64,000 bases of DNA from the NCBI GenBank assembly GCA_003013855.2, contig ML058407.1:930001-994000 (forward strand), written 5' to 3'. The notes under the pieces are model-generated. The model ran no database searches, was not told the origin of the DNA, and worked only from the letters and a program-made list of their open reading frames with translations. The translations under genes and the position numbers were made by a program. Shown one piece after another: positions 22,260 through 32,716 of the stretch (positions are counted from its first letter, which is position 1; the number at the start of each line of letters is the position of its first letter). This stretch comes from Liriodendron chinense (lineage: Eukaryota > Streptophyta > Magnoliopsida > Magnoliales > Magnoliaceae).

Positions 22260-23080
22260 AATGAGTGCCTTCCAGCAAGTCACCCGTCCCATCGGAGACG
22301 GTCACTGGCCCTGGTTGCAGTAAGTGGACGCCCTGGAGTGTATCTTCGAAAGTCATATCGTCCATAGAGACACGTCATGACACTGAGATATACGACTCGG
22401 TCGAAACCCTGGTCGCACAAAGATCCCATGGAGTGCCTTCCAGCAAGTCACCCGTCCCATCGGAGACGGTCACTGGCCCTGGTTACAGTAAGTGGATGCC
22501 CTGGAGTGTATCTTTGAAAGTCATATCGTCCATAGAGACGCGTCATGACACTGAGATATACGACTCGGTCGAAACCCTATTTGCACAAAGACCCCATGGA
22601 GTGCCTTCCAGTAAGTCACCCGTCCCATCGGAGACAGGTCACTGGCCCTGGTTGCAGTAAGTGGACGCCCTGGAGTGTATCTTTGAAAGTCATATCGTCC
22701 ATAGAGACGCGTCATGACACTGAGATATACGACTCGGTCGAAACCCTGTTTGCACAAAGACCCCATGGAGTGCCCTCCAATAAGTCACCCGTCCCATCGG
22801 AGACGGTCACTGGCCTGGTTGCAGTAAGTGGATGCCCTGGAGTGTATCTTTAAAAGTCATATCGTCCATATAGACGCGTCGTGACACTGAGATATACGAC
22901 TCGGTTGAAACCCTGGTTGCACAAAGATCCCATGGAGTGCCTTCCATGTATGTCACCCGTCCCAGCGGAGACGATCACTGGCCCTGGTTGCACTAAACAA
23001 AAACCATGAAATGTATCCCTGAAAGTCATATCGTCCATAGAGACGCATCATGACACTGAGATATACGACTCGGTTGAAAT
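22260..23080 (+). repeat. 168-bp satellite, five units, 5' LTR of C
   Basis: Units start with gtgcc(t/c)tccag near 22267, 22435, 22604, 22770 and 22938. Each contains cacccgtcccatcggagacg, a catatcgtccatagagacg block and gagatatacgactcgg. The 3' LTR of C also has five units; the LTR of E has about 26. Confidence 0.95.
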
Positions 23081-23545
23081 CCTGGTTGCTACTCAACTTA
23101 GGAACGCCTGAAGGAGTATGGGACCGACATCTAACTGGTCTTAACGATGGCTTAGTGCATAATAAATCCTAGACTTGGTTTCTACGACCATGAACTCGAG
23201 ACTATAATCCCTGACGATTTAAACTACTTGCTCGATCTATCCGAGCCTCATTCCTTCAATATTCCATCTATTGTATAACTGCAATTCATAGTAGAATCTT
23301 GTCGCTTTGTGCCGTGGTTTTCTCCCGTAAGGGTTTCCACGTAAAAATCTCTGTGTTGTCTATGCTGTGCTTTATTTATATTTATGCTCCTTTAATGCTT
23401 TATTTAACTCATTTATGATACATGCATGCATTTACTTTTGCCTTCTAATCAAGGGTGATCATCCGTTGATGTAATTAATGGTTCGTGACCAGTTCACAGC
23501 CCGGAATGTAAAAGATCTCGGAATCTCTGGAATAAAATTCACCTC

Positions 23546-23798
23546 GCGGTGCTTTCTCGTGTATACTTTGTGATTGCTTATGATTGTCTATGAATGTCTC
23601 TATACTCAAAATTCCCTCAGAATAATGAAACATAGGAAAAAGACTGTTGACGAGCAGTTTCGATTTTTCTAAGCTCTAACAAACTGGCAACTCTACTGGG
23701 GAATCGAACAATACCAGAATCTCTGGTTATTTCTGAGTGAATAGACATTCTATGATAAATCATTCGCAAACACAGAGGTATACGTGAGAAAGCTCCGC
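23546..23798. other. Imperfect inverted repeat with PBS in its loop
   Basis: Arm 1 is 23546-23625 in the LTR end and arm 2 is 23727-23798 in the leader. The reverse complement of arm 2 matches arm 1 over about 70 bp with small gaps; for example gctttctcgtgtatac pairs with gtatacgtgagaaagc. The loop of about 100 nt holds the LTR end and the PBS. It recalls U5-leader stems of retroviruses. The fold itself is an inference. Confidence 0.6.
23685..23702 (+). other. Primer binding site of element C
   Basis: TGGCAACTCTACTGGGGA lies three bases after the LTR end CTAACA. It resembles the TGGCGACTC-type PBS of Ogre-like Tat elements, which is attributed to tRNA-Arg. The exact tRNA cannot be checked here. 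Confidence 0.75.
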
Positions 23799-23834
23799 TG
23801 GGAGAAATGTTCGGCGCCTTTACGGGCACCAAAC

Positions 23835-23852
23835 TGGCGACTCTCAACGGGA
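23835..23852 (+). other. Second PBS-like sequence
   Basis: aaactggcgactct repeats the start of the true PBS region (aaactggcaactct) 150 bp downstream but is followed by caacgggaac, so the match weakens after 13 bases. It may be a duplicated relic. Confidence 0.4.
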
Positions 23853-24312
23853 ACGTTCTTCCCTTCATCTTTAAAGCAAAAGTTTTCCAAAAGAATTTCA
23901 AAATCTCGCATGGCATGTATTTGATTTGCACTTATATGCTTTTGTCAGTCATTGAGCCATATCGCGATTGGTAAGGACGTGTCTTCTCTCCTTTCAAAGG
24001 TGTGGGGTGTTCTAATGTGCGTGTGACTGTGCAGAAAGACAGAAAAGAATCAACCATCAAAACTATACAAATGACAGCCACTATGTTCTTCCTAGCTTCT
24101 GGGGGATTTTACTTCCCTCACCTCGTGACAGCAGAAACAGTGATTCCTGAATTCGATTGGCAACTCGTCCAGAGACGCCAATCACCAAAGAAAGCTGAAA
24201 GCAGACTAAGTGACTTCAGTTAGAGCAGAAATAGCGAAGACACAGAGCAGTGTGAGGAAAACAGTGGAAGCCGGTCCGCAGGAATGAAACCCGCAATGCT
24301 ATCAGAGCTACC
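23853..24312 (+). other. Leader of element C before gag
   Basis: No conserved coding region is recognised. A 73-residue frame at 24002-24223 has no known domain. Ogre-like elements often have an extra ORF before gag, but nothing here supports one. Confidence 0.4.
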
Positions 24313-25790
24313 GTGTCACCCAGGCCAGAATTCTCCTTCGTCGCTGCCGATTTTTCGATAATGAGGGGAACAACACTACCAGTCAAAACACCGAATCAAT
24401 TCACTATCCGGGGATTGACCGAGACTGCAATGAAGGCATGCTCTACAGAAACCAATATGACCAGTGCTAGACCACAGCGAGTGCAGGTTGCAGTGGTGCA
24501 AGTCGTAGAAAGGGAGGAGAGCGAGCAAGATACAGAGCTGCCGTCCGATTCAAGAGCAAATAGATGAAATCATTCAGGTCCAAGAAGACACAGCTAGAGA
24601 GATCAGAGAAATAAAAGAAGCATTAGTGGCTCTAGTCGCCCAAGGGGCAGTCAGAAGCCCAACCGTTCCCTTTGGACAACCACTGGGAGAGTCACAGGAT
24701 ACAACAGGAGAACTAGTAGCCGTAGAACCACAAATTCACCCAAGGAATGTTGCATTCGAGCGTGCACCGCCGCAATCATCTCATGCCACGAAAGAAGAGT
24801 TGTCCCAGACAGTCGCGAACCTGATGCGTCAAGAAAGAGAAAAGGAGAAGATAGGAAAATATATATATCGGGTACCGTATCCGTCCGAAGTTAACGAAAT
24901 CCCGTTCCCTGACGAATTTAAGCATCCAGACTTCCCACAATTTGACGGGAAAGGGTCACCAGAGGAACATATGACCCAATTCATGATGTTGCTAGGGAAT
25001 TTGTCCGTAGTACCTCAATATTGCCTCCGATTGTTTGGGTCGACGCTGACTGGAAAGGCATTTCAATGGTATATGTCATTACCCGCAGGGTCTATCAAGA
25101 CTTGGGATCAGATGCAAGATTTGTTCATTTCCAAATTTTTCTCCATTGAGCGAGAAGTCTCGCTGAAGGATTTAGCCTTAGTCCATCAGAGGCAAGGAGA
25201 GTCAGTCGAGGCGTTTATTCACAGATGGGAAGCCATAGCGGCGCAATGCCGAGAGTTGCCTAGCGAGCCTGAGCAAGTCAAGATGTGCACCCAAGCCATG
25301 GATCCAATAATCTCGTTTGGTTTATCCGGACACAATTTCTCAACGTTCAGGGATAGCGACAAAGGCCCATATGGTAGAGGAAGCCGCGCTAAGAACGCAA
25401 TTCAAAGCGGAGAGACCGAAGCGTGAGATCGGGAAGACGGTCACATGAAGTTACGTAGACAAAAGCAAAGCCTCGAAAGATCGAAAACGGCCACATCCAG
25501 AACATAAGATTAAAGGCAAGCCAACAGAAACTCAGTTCAGAGCCGAAGGGCCACGAAAACCGAAAAGGATGACGATTGTTGGACGGGGCAGGATAAAAGG
25601 ACGTTACTCGTTTGACCCGGAAGACCTTATCCCAATAATGGAACGCCTAGTCGAAGAAGGGGAGCTACAATTGCCAAAACTGATTCGACCAGAGGAAGTA
25701 GGACAAATGGATGCCCCCAATTATTGTAAGTATCATCGAAGCCTGGGACATGAGATAGGAGAATGCCTCGTCTTGAAAGGGAAAGTATAG
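24313..25790 (+). pseudogene. gag: Tat-type Gag of element C, broken
   Basis: The capsid region is in the frame 24626-25426, with motifs FPQFDGKGSPEEH, AFQWYMSLPAGSIKTW and FISKFFSIEREV. The N-terminal part lies in another frame (24313-24567), so there is a frameshift near 24550, and a second one between about 25330 and 25570. The nucleic-acid-binding part lies at 25569-25790, with a CX2HX4HX4C knuckle (CKYHRSLGHEIGEC), the variant usual in Tat-lineage Gag. A TAG at 25788-25790 stands where the sister copy has Gln. Gag would build the particle; this copy cannot give a full protein. No protease follows, which is unusual for gag in an autonomous element. Confidence 0.8.
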
Positions 25791-25820
25791 AGACTGATCA
25801 ACCAAGGTACTATTAAACTA

Positions 25821-26765
25821 ATGAAAGATGAAATCAGTCGGGCTACGTCAGCTGTGGTGACAATAGCACCTATGATAACACCAGTTCATGACGAAAGACT
25901 GGTACAAACAACAATGGTACAAGCTGTCGAAGAAAGGGAATCGGCAAGACACGACGTCGAATTGTTGGCAATCCGAGAACAAGTCAGCAAATTGGTCCAG
26001 GCCCATTGGGAGCTATCCAAACAGATGGGAGAAGTTCAGGAGGCTTTAGCCATTTTGGTCTCGAAGAAAGCGACCCCTAGTACTGCTCTGCCTGTCCAAC
26101 AGTTGGAAGAAGAAGCACCGAGGGCAGCCCGTAATGTTATTGAAGTAAGACAACAAAGCCACACCGAACAAATAAACGCGCGTATGTCGGGTTCAGACTC
26201 CATGATCCCATACGAACTGCTAAGCAATATCTCTTTCACCCTTCGTAACCTGGCTGGAGAGGTTCGCATGATAGAGCAATCCGTTTCAGAAACACGATCT
26301 CAAGCAGAAAAGTCAAGACACAAAATGAGAAAGAGGACACGGGTAGACGTAAGAAAGAACCCTAGAAACCGAAAACGATCGAATCCAGGACACGAGGCAG
26401 AGACCAGTGTAATGAGGACACAAGACAAGGGCAAAGAACCTCAGAAGTCGCGGCACATGACAATCAGTGAGCGAGATGAAAAGAACGGACCATACACATT
26501 TGACATCAAAGACCTTGTCCCAATTATGGAGCGACTAATCGAAGAAAGAAAATTGCGACTCCCAAAGTCTGTTCGACCAGCAGAAGTAGGACGTGTGGAT
26601 GATCCCAACTATTGCGAATATCACAGATGCATAGGCCATAAAACCGAGCAATGCTTCATCCTAAAAAGAAAGATACAAAAGATGATAAACCAAGGCGTCG
26701 TCAGTTTAAAAATGGGAGAGTCTGATAAAACCCCGGCCAGTACGATTCCAGTAGATATCGCTTAG
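25821..26765 (+). CDS. Second Gag-like ORF without capsid core
   Basis: An open 314-residue frame that repeats the ends of the preceding gag. Its first part (VQAVEERESARHDVELL) matches 24480-24560 and its last 70 residues, including FDIKDLVPIMERL and the knuckle CEYHRCIGHKTEQC, match 25600-25790 by about two thirds. The capsid core (about 180 residues) is absent and is replaced by a basic, arginine-rich stretch near residues 165-215. It is in the same frame as the upstream knuckle, separated by one TAG. A nucleic-acid-binding role is plausible from the knuckle and basic patch, but expression is unproven. It could also be a relic of unequal duplication and deletion. Confidence 0.6.
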   Translation: MKDEISRATSAVVTIAPMITPVHDERLVQTTMVQAVEERESARHDVELLAIREQVSKLVQAHWELSKQMGEVQEALAILVSKKATPSTALPVQQLEEEAPRAARNVIEVRQQSHTEQINARMSGSDSMIPYELLSNISFTLRNLAGEVRMIEQSVSETRSQAEKSRHKMRKRTRVDVRKNPRNRKRSNPGHEAETSVMRTQDKGKEPQKSRHMTISERDEKNGPYTFDIKDLVPIMERLIEERKLRLPKSVRPAEVGRVDDPNYCEYHRCIGHKTEQCFILKRKIQKMINQGVVSLKMGESDKTPASTIPVDIA

Positions 26766-28207
26766 GAAGAACTTCGCTCGAAGAACTCCATTTCCTAAAC
26801 TTCAAAAATCGTGAACGTTTACAAATAGTCCTGGTGGTTTATAAAGTAGATAGGAATATACTTATGTTCACTCATGCATCTACTTCATCTGTATGCTGTG
26901 CTTCATACTTGTTTACATGTTCACTCACATCATACTGTTGTGCATATGAATATAAAATGTTAGTAGAACTCTTCTTAATGACAGGTACCATAGTCGGAGA
27001 ATATTAAAGAATCGACTCCACGAATCATCAACCGACTTATTATATCCTCATCAGACCGGTCGAATCAGGAGAGAATATCTTATAGAAAGTCTACGCGAAT
27101 CTCAACATCCCCATATTATGGTACCTTCGTCACAGGTTCTCATATTAAGTATCCTGGTATATATTATGGTATCTTCGTCACAGGTTCTCATATTAAGTAT
27201 CCTGGTATTCTGGCATTCCTCTGCTTAATAGGAAAATACTTCAGAATTGATGGATTCTCATATATATGTATATGTGGTTCTACATGAAGACAGCCGGGAT
27301 ACTCTATTATTATCAATCTCTTATACTTATGCACAATGTTTTATATGAAGATAATCGGAACATCGCTATCTATATCCAGCTTTCGTATTATGTCATGGAT
27401 CTCCCATCATTATCGCATTATTCTTCTACTGTGTATGAAGATAAGTCACGGTTGGAAATCTCCTGCATACATATGTATACATACGGCCTTATACGAAGAC
27501 GATTAGGGCATTCTATTATGTATCACTTCACCTTAAAGATATCAACAACTTCCTCTTATGAAGAACTCTACGACAAGAATATGCAATTAAAGATTATGAT
27601 CAGACGGGTATTCGGCACGGATTCCTAAAGCATAAGATTTGTCTCATTAAGGATGAAGTGGTCTTACAAAGTGACGAGCCAGAAGTACTGGGGGCAAGCC
27701 CCAATATGTTATGAGAAATTCAAGTTTATAAGAAGAAGAAGCTCTGGGGCAAGCCCTAATATATTATCAAAATCTCAAGTCTGCAGAAAGAAATGACTAG
27801 GGGCAGGCTAGGAAGGATGACAGATAATCCCAAAAACATGGAGCTAAAAGAAAGTTTCGAGCTTATGACACGAACGTCTCTCGAAAGCGATGACCCAAGG
27901 GTACGCAGGTTAAGTAAAAAGGGAAGTATTATTCCTATGGGTTTTTTTCATTTTTTTTTATGCTTTGATATACTCAGTTTACATTAAATTCACACATAAT
28001 ACATTATTTTATGCATACTAGTCTCAAACACACAACACCAAGTAGTGGTTTAGCAAAAGAATCATTGTCATTATTTTAGATCATGAAGCATGCAGTTAAC
28101 AAGTTCTGATGTCGATTACATCGGGTACAAGTGACAGTTAGGTATTCAGGACAGTTGTCTAATACTATTTTTGTCTGACAATGACCGTAAAAAGCAAAAG
28201 AACAGAA
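26766..28207. other. Non-coding interval where pol would be expected
   Basis: AT-rich sequence without RT, RNase H or integrase motifs in any frame. It contains a 48-bp tandem duplication at 27115-27211 and two near repeats of ggggcaagccc(c/t)aatat near 27690 and 27757. A 120-residue frame at 27266-27628 has low complexity and no domain. The loss of pol in element C falls here. Confidence 0.7.
27115..27211 (+). repeat. 48-bp tandem duplication
   Basis: Two units begin at about 27115 and 27163, each containing ttcgtcacaggttctcat, with one base difference in the core. Confidence 0.9.
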
Positions 28208-28894
28208 TTACAGCTTCTCCAGACACCCTGTTATGAACTTCATCACATCTTTTCGTGTTACCTCCATGGTAGCCTTTGCCTCTGTTAGAGTCAGCGCAGG
28301 ATTCGGAATATCATGAAGTTCGATTTCTAAATCTTCCATTTGCTTGCGTGCCACCTCTCCTTCACTCTCGAGTTGTGCGACCTCGGCACGGTTCTGATTG
28401 ACGACAAGATCAAGGCGGGCAACCTCAAGATTTATGACCGTTTCTCCACTTGTAGCCGCGCGATCTCAGATTTGACATCAGCAGATGATTAATACACCCG
28501 CGACATTGAGTCTCACTATCTTCTAAGGTTGTTCTAGCATTAACCGTTGAATGTTCTCGCTACTCTATGACAGGCCGCAAAGAAGGCAGCACTTGCCATT
28601 TCTCTTCAGCAATAGGGTCAGGTTCAATCTGTTCAGTCATAATAACCTGCCCAACAGAATCCTCGAAAGAAGAAATGCGACAGACTATTTTGGATACATT
28701 AGGCCCGATTACTCCTGCACAAGCTTCCAATGCCTTCACCCCTGCTCCTAGTGTATGCCACTCGCTTGGCTCAGCCAACGCCTTTGAAATGTTAGATAGT
28801 AGACCCCTCAGTACGCTCTGTCTGAAACAATCTAAACGATCGAAACAAGGAACGTCGAATGCTTCGTTGGCAGTCGCCTCAGAACTGACAGTAT

Positions 28895-28979
28895 CTGCAA
28901 CAAAAGGAACAGAGCGAGTATGCAATGAAATGACAAGTATAGAAAAAGAATACACCAAGGAACTATGAAAGAACTATAC
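28895..28979 (-). other. Intron 2 of the antisense PMD gene
   Basis: An 85-bp interval beginning GTATAG and ending in a T-rich run plus TTGCAG on the minus strand. Splicing joins Ser-Phe to Asp-Thr-Val in frame and bypasses the stop at 28963. Confidence 0.75.
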
Positions 28980-30478
28980 CGAAAGATGGGTCGACGACAG
29001 GTTCGGAGGAATTTGCAATATGTATCGTCGCATCAGGGAACGGCTTAATAGTCTCGATCAGTGGTGTCGAGGTCACATCCAGAAGTTCAGTAGTGTCGCT
29101 ATCAGTATCGATCATTTCAGTTACCGCTGGCGACTCCACCATACCCTCAACACTGGAAGCACCAGGGGCCATAGACACAGTCGTGTCATTCCCTGGCATA
29201 GTGGACCCTTGCAGATTATCCTCTCCAATCGTCTCAGCCTGCTCTCTCACGCCGGCATGGCCCGATATTTCATTCGTCGGCCTAGTCATCGTTGGGTCAT
29301 CTTCATTAATTAATCGACTGGCACCCTTATCACCTTCAACCACCAGAAGACGTGTGAACCCGGCTTCTTGAGACCATTTTGCTAAAGGTATTCCGAAAAT
29401 ATGCCAGCCATCCAACACGGTATCCTCCTTAAGATGGTCAATTGACACACTCAGGGAGATCTTATGCTCAATGCTCGATGATAAATACGCTTCAGCCTGC
29501 TCTCTATAATAACCTAATCCATCAGCGAGGACCTCTGTCAACCCTGGAGGAGGAATGTAGAGTGGATCATCAACAGAGCTGTTGTTCCGGACTAGATCAT
29601 ACTGATGCACCCACCATCTCAGCCAACTATAAGGACCGCTAGTCTTCCAATAGAGGCCGGGAAGCATGAACCTCGCGCCTGTTCGCGTCATCAAAAGTTG
29701 ATGCCATATCCACTCCCAATGAGCAGGACCTGTGCCGTACGCCCGCTCTACTTTAGTTACATCTGGTAACATCATCGGAACACCCTGATCGTACCTAAAT
29801 TGCCTGGCAAACAAACTAGGGTAATAAGGTTCTCGCCAGAACTCTATTCCTTCGCGCAGTGGAAGTGAGGCAGTACGAATAGACACCAGAAATTCCCTGT
29901 CAGTGGCATCCACAGAATGTTCATCATCAACGACTTCTCGGTCTTCCTCGGCATCAGAAACAAGAAAGTGGTAGAAGCAAATCTCCGCCCAACTGCCAAT
30001 TTTGGAAGCTATCCAATCAGACAACTGCGTTATCATGTTAAGTTTTCTATAGCGATAAAGAGGTGCGTGATCAGCATGGAGATACTGGAAGAGATCCACT
30101 CCATATGTCCATGAGAAATATATGCCCAACCATCCACAGAAGAAATGCCATGGGCAATAAGCTGTGTCCATCCCTCGCCAGGGTTGGTCTTTGTTACTCG
30201 CAATATTACCAAAAGCCCTATATAAACTGCATAACACGGGGGATGCTAGAGAAAATTGACGACCATTTGCAAGAGCTCCCGCCACGATGAAGCAAGAAAC
30301 CCTGACACCATCAGCACTCTTAGAGCTAGGCAATATAACTGCTGACAACCAGTATGCTAAGAATCTTGCCAGTTCATAAGACGGTATAAGCTCATTCGGA
30401 TTGCGAAACTTTTGTTCAAAACGTTCCTTCATTAAAGCCTGGTCTTCGGGTAAGATCTCATACTCTTCGTAATTAATG

Positions 30479-30570
30479 CTGCGAGGAGAAAGAAGTGCCC
30501 ATGTCAGAAACAAAGAAATTAAAGTATGCAGAGCATAAAGTACAAAAGAAGGCATCGAAAGAAGTATTAC
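30479..30570 (-). other. Intron 1 of the antisense PMD gene
   Basis: A 92-bp interval beginning GTAATA and ending TTTCTCCTCGCAG on the minus strand. Splicing keeps the frame and removes the stop next to the donor, giving continuous PMD sequence across the junction. Confidence 0.8.
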
Positions 30571-32365
30571 TTCATCCTCTGGCTGAAGTAGATCAACCAG
30601 TCGTCATAGTGAATTTTTGTAATATTGTCGAACTGTGACAACTCAGGAAACAACTCTAGACAAGCCTTTGAATGATACGCATCTCGAGGACTTTTGAGCC
30701 GAAATGAAGACAGCTCTTCATCAGTTGGGACGTATTCCTGGTAATATTCTCCTATCATAGACAACCTAGCCATCATCCGGAGATCCCATAAAGTTATGCT
30801 CATCTCTCCATATGGAAAGTGGAACGAATTGGTAACGGAAGACCAGTAGTTCAAGAAGCTTCGAAGAATTGTTGGATCTCGGGAGAAATGTTCAGAAGTC
30901 GTATCGATAGCCTGATACAGGCCGACTTGTTTTAAAATCCTCTCATGTCGGATCAAAATCTCTTTTGCCCACGGCTCATAAACAACTCGCTCGTTCAAAT
31001 GACCCCGTGTACGAAAGCTCTTCGTCGCACACATTGTCGCCTTGTCCAGGTGTCGAAACCTTTGCTGCACTGTCTCAAAATAATGGACTGGAGAAGGAGT
31101 GTGAGGATCACAAGTAGGCGCAAGGAAAACCATTTCTCTCGAGGAACCTACCCGCTGTTCTCTCCCATCGTCGACCAGTATGGTAGTGAACAACTGCTCG
31201 GGGGCAGATGTCCACCTCTCGACTCCATAAAACTGAAAAGGGCCTTGAACGTTGGATGGTTCGATGCCCGGGAAGGGCCTGTGCCTCGTAAGAGATTTTT
31301 CATGCAAGATGACTCGGTCGGTATAAGGATTGACGATGGAGAAACCGCACGTCGTAATGATCTTATTTCTATTCCAGCCGATCTTCATCCGCTCATTCTT
31401 CGGATCAACGAGTTGTGGCGATGGCTCCGCCTTGTCAACTTCCTCAGCCGACTTCTTACCTCGATTTCGTCTCTTCTTCTTCTAACCTTCCTGATCATCC
31501 TCGGAATGTTGGCCACACACGCTAGAAGGACTTGCCTCAATGACATTGGTAGCATCAGTGAACTGACAATACCAGGCAGACCATTCATCTTCAGTCCCTT
31601 GCGTCGGAGGCTCAGATGTGGTTTTGTCCACATAGATACGCAGTAATACTTTATGGGAGAGCTGCTTAATTCGATCAAAGAAATCCTTCACTTCGGATTC
31701 AATTGTCTTAAAGGATTGCGAATGACACTCTACCGAAGACGGGTTAGCAGTATCTCCAGTCACCCTCTTCTTACCGCGTCGTACAGACGAAGCGCCGGAG
31801 ACTTGCGATTTGGAAGCTTCACTGGAAGATCCTGCTACTGTCGCCATGATTCACTGCAACACGCAAACAAAAGTGCATCAAACAGAAGACCAGCGCATGC
31901 AATAGGCAACGCAATAAGGTAAGCACCTCATCATTCAAGCACGGATTTCACACACAAAATACGTCAGTAAATACATGCATAAAGTCATGACCCACAACAA
32001 TATGGAAATAGTGGAATTCGAGCGCACATCCGACAAGTAAGCGTGCACATATCATAGCGCAGCAAATACAGTAGCAGCCCTATATGTACACTCGGAGTGC
32101 GTACAAATTCGCACTAACCCCAAATGATGCATAAGCACCCGTTTGGAAGTGCACATCATAGAACCGCTTAAGGGAGCAGTTGCAAGCCATCAAAGACCAG
32201 CACAAGTAACATATTATGGGGCCCAAGCACTAAGTCCCAATCGTATTCAAGCTTTGAGTGAGATAGCCACAAACGGCATCGAGTTTGGCTGAGAATAGAG
32301 CCAGATATGCCACTTTTTCATCGAAGGCAGGTGCTGGGGCCAAAATTCCATTATTTCACTAAGTA

Positions 32366-32640
32366 GTGTAACCACATGCGCCCAAGGAGATGCCCCAAGC
32401 GCATGTGGCCTCTCACATGCGCCTGATCACCTCTCACATGCACCCATTTTATGAATTTCCTTCCACTTATGAAAGGTGCACTACTACATGCGCTTGGGGC
32501 AAGAAACGTGCGCCTAAGCTATCTCTACATGCGCATGGAGCCAATGACATGCGCGTGGAGCAAGATCCCATATGCCCATTATCAGTTGGAGGGGCACATG
32601 CGCCCATGGGAAGAGCACATGCACCTACTCCCTCATGAGG
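32366..32640. promoter_or_regulatory. Internal CATGCGC cluster of element C
   Basis: ACATGCGCC, CATGCGCATG (a perfect palindrome) and GCGCATGTG words recur, as in the LTR arrays around the TATA boxes of the same family. It lies downstream of the minus-strand TATA box, a mirror of the LTR arrangement. Confidence 0.55.
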
Positions 32641-32708
32641 AGCTCTCTCACCTCTTAGAATTTTGGTTTTCTTGATTCGGAAATGACTAAATGACTCAGT
32701 GAGTCCGG

Positions 32709-32716
32709 TATTTATA
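32709..32716 (-). promoter_or_regulatory. Minus-strand TATA box for the antisense gene
   Basis: The minus strand reads aagTATAAATAccgg, a strong plant-type TATA box 862 bp upstream of the PMD start codon and about 70 bp from the 3' LTR. No other good TATA word lies closer on that strand. Confidence 0.5.

Larger units (their letters stand above)
11916..23681 (+). repeat. 5' LTR of element C (split by element B)
   Basis: The LTR is 11916-12984 plus 20711-23681, about 4.0 kb after removing element B and one ATGCG. It begins CATTGGGGCTC where the 3' LTR has TGTTGGGGCTC, so the terminal TG appears mutated, and it ends CTCTAACA. Parts in order: U3 with a CATGCA/CATGCG array, TATA box at 20814, a second CATGC array, a 168-bp satellite, and an AT-rich end. 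By eye it differs from the 3' LTR by a few percent. Confidence 0.85.
28208..31847 (-). pseudogene. Antisense plant mobile domain (PMD) gene of element C, three exons, lightly decayed
   Basis: Exons at complement 30571-31847, 28980-30478 and 28560-28894 join in one frame of about 1036 codons across two GT-AG introns. Only one stop (TAG at 31482-31484) interrupts it, next to a basic KKKRRNRGKK stretch that could be a nuclear signal. The PMD is recognised by FHFPYGEMSITLWDLRMM and, in exon 2, FLAYWLSAVILPSSKSADG and CPWHFFCGWLGIYF. Beyond the stop at 28560 a coiled-coil-like tail (LEVARLDLVV, VARKQMEDLEIELHD) continues in shifted frame to a stop at 28208-28210. PMD proteins of the MAIN/MAIL group act in silencing and development in plants; in retrotransposons their role is unknown. 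The gene runs opposite to gag, as the antisense ORFs known in some Tat elements do. Confidence 0.75.

Noticed and set aside
22260..23080. CRISPR-like array
   Set aside because: Units are directly joined 168-bp repeats without unique spacers, in plant LTRs.
23685..23702. tRNA gene remnants near the PBS sequences
   Set aside because: Only the 18-base match to a tRNA 3' end is present; no arms of a tRNA fold were seen around any PBS.
27266..27628. Plus-strand frame of 120 codons between gag and the PMD gene
   Set aside because: Low-complexity sequence containing parts of repeated DNA, no domain and no match to any pol motif.
28551..29371. Plus-strand frames opposite the PMD gene of element C
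   Set aside because: They are shadows of the minus-strand exons, which show domain motifs and consistent splicing.
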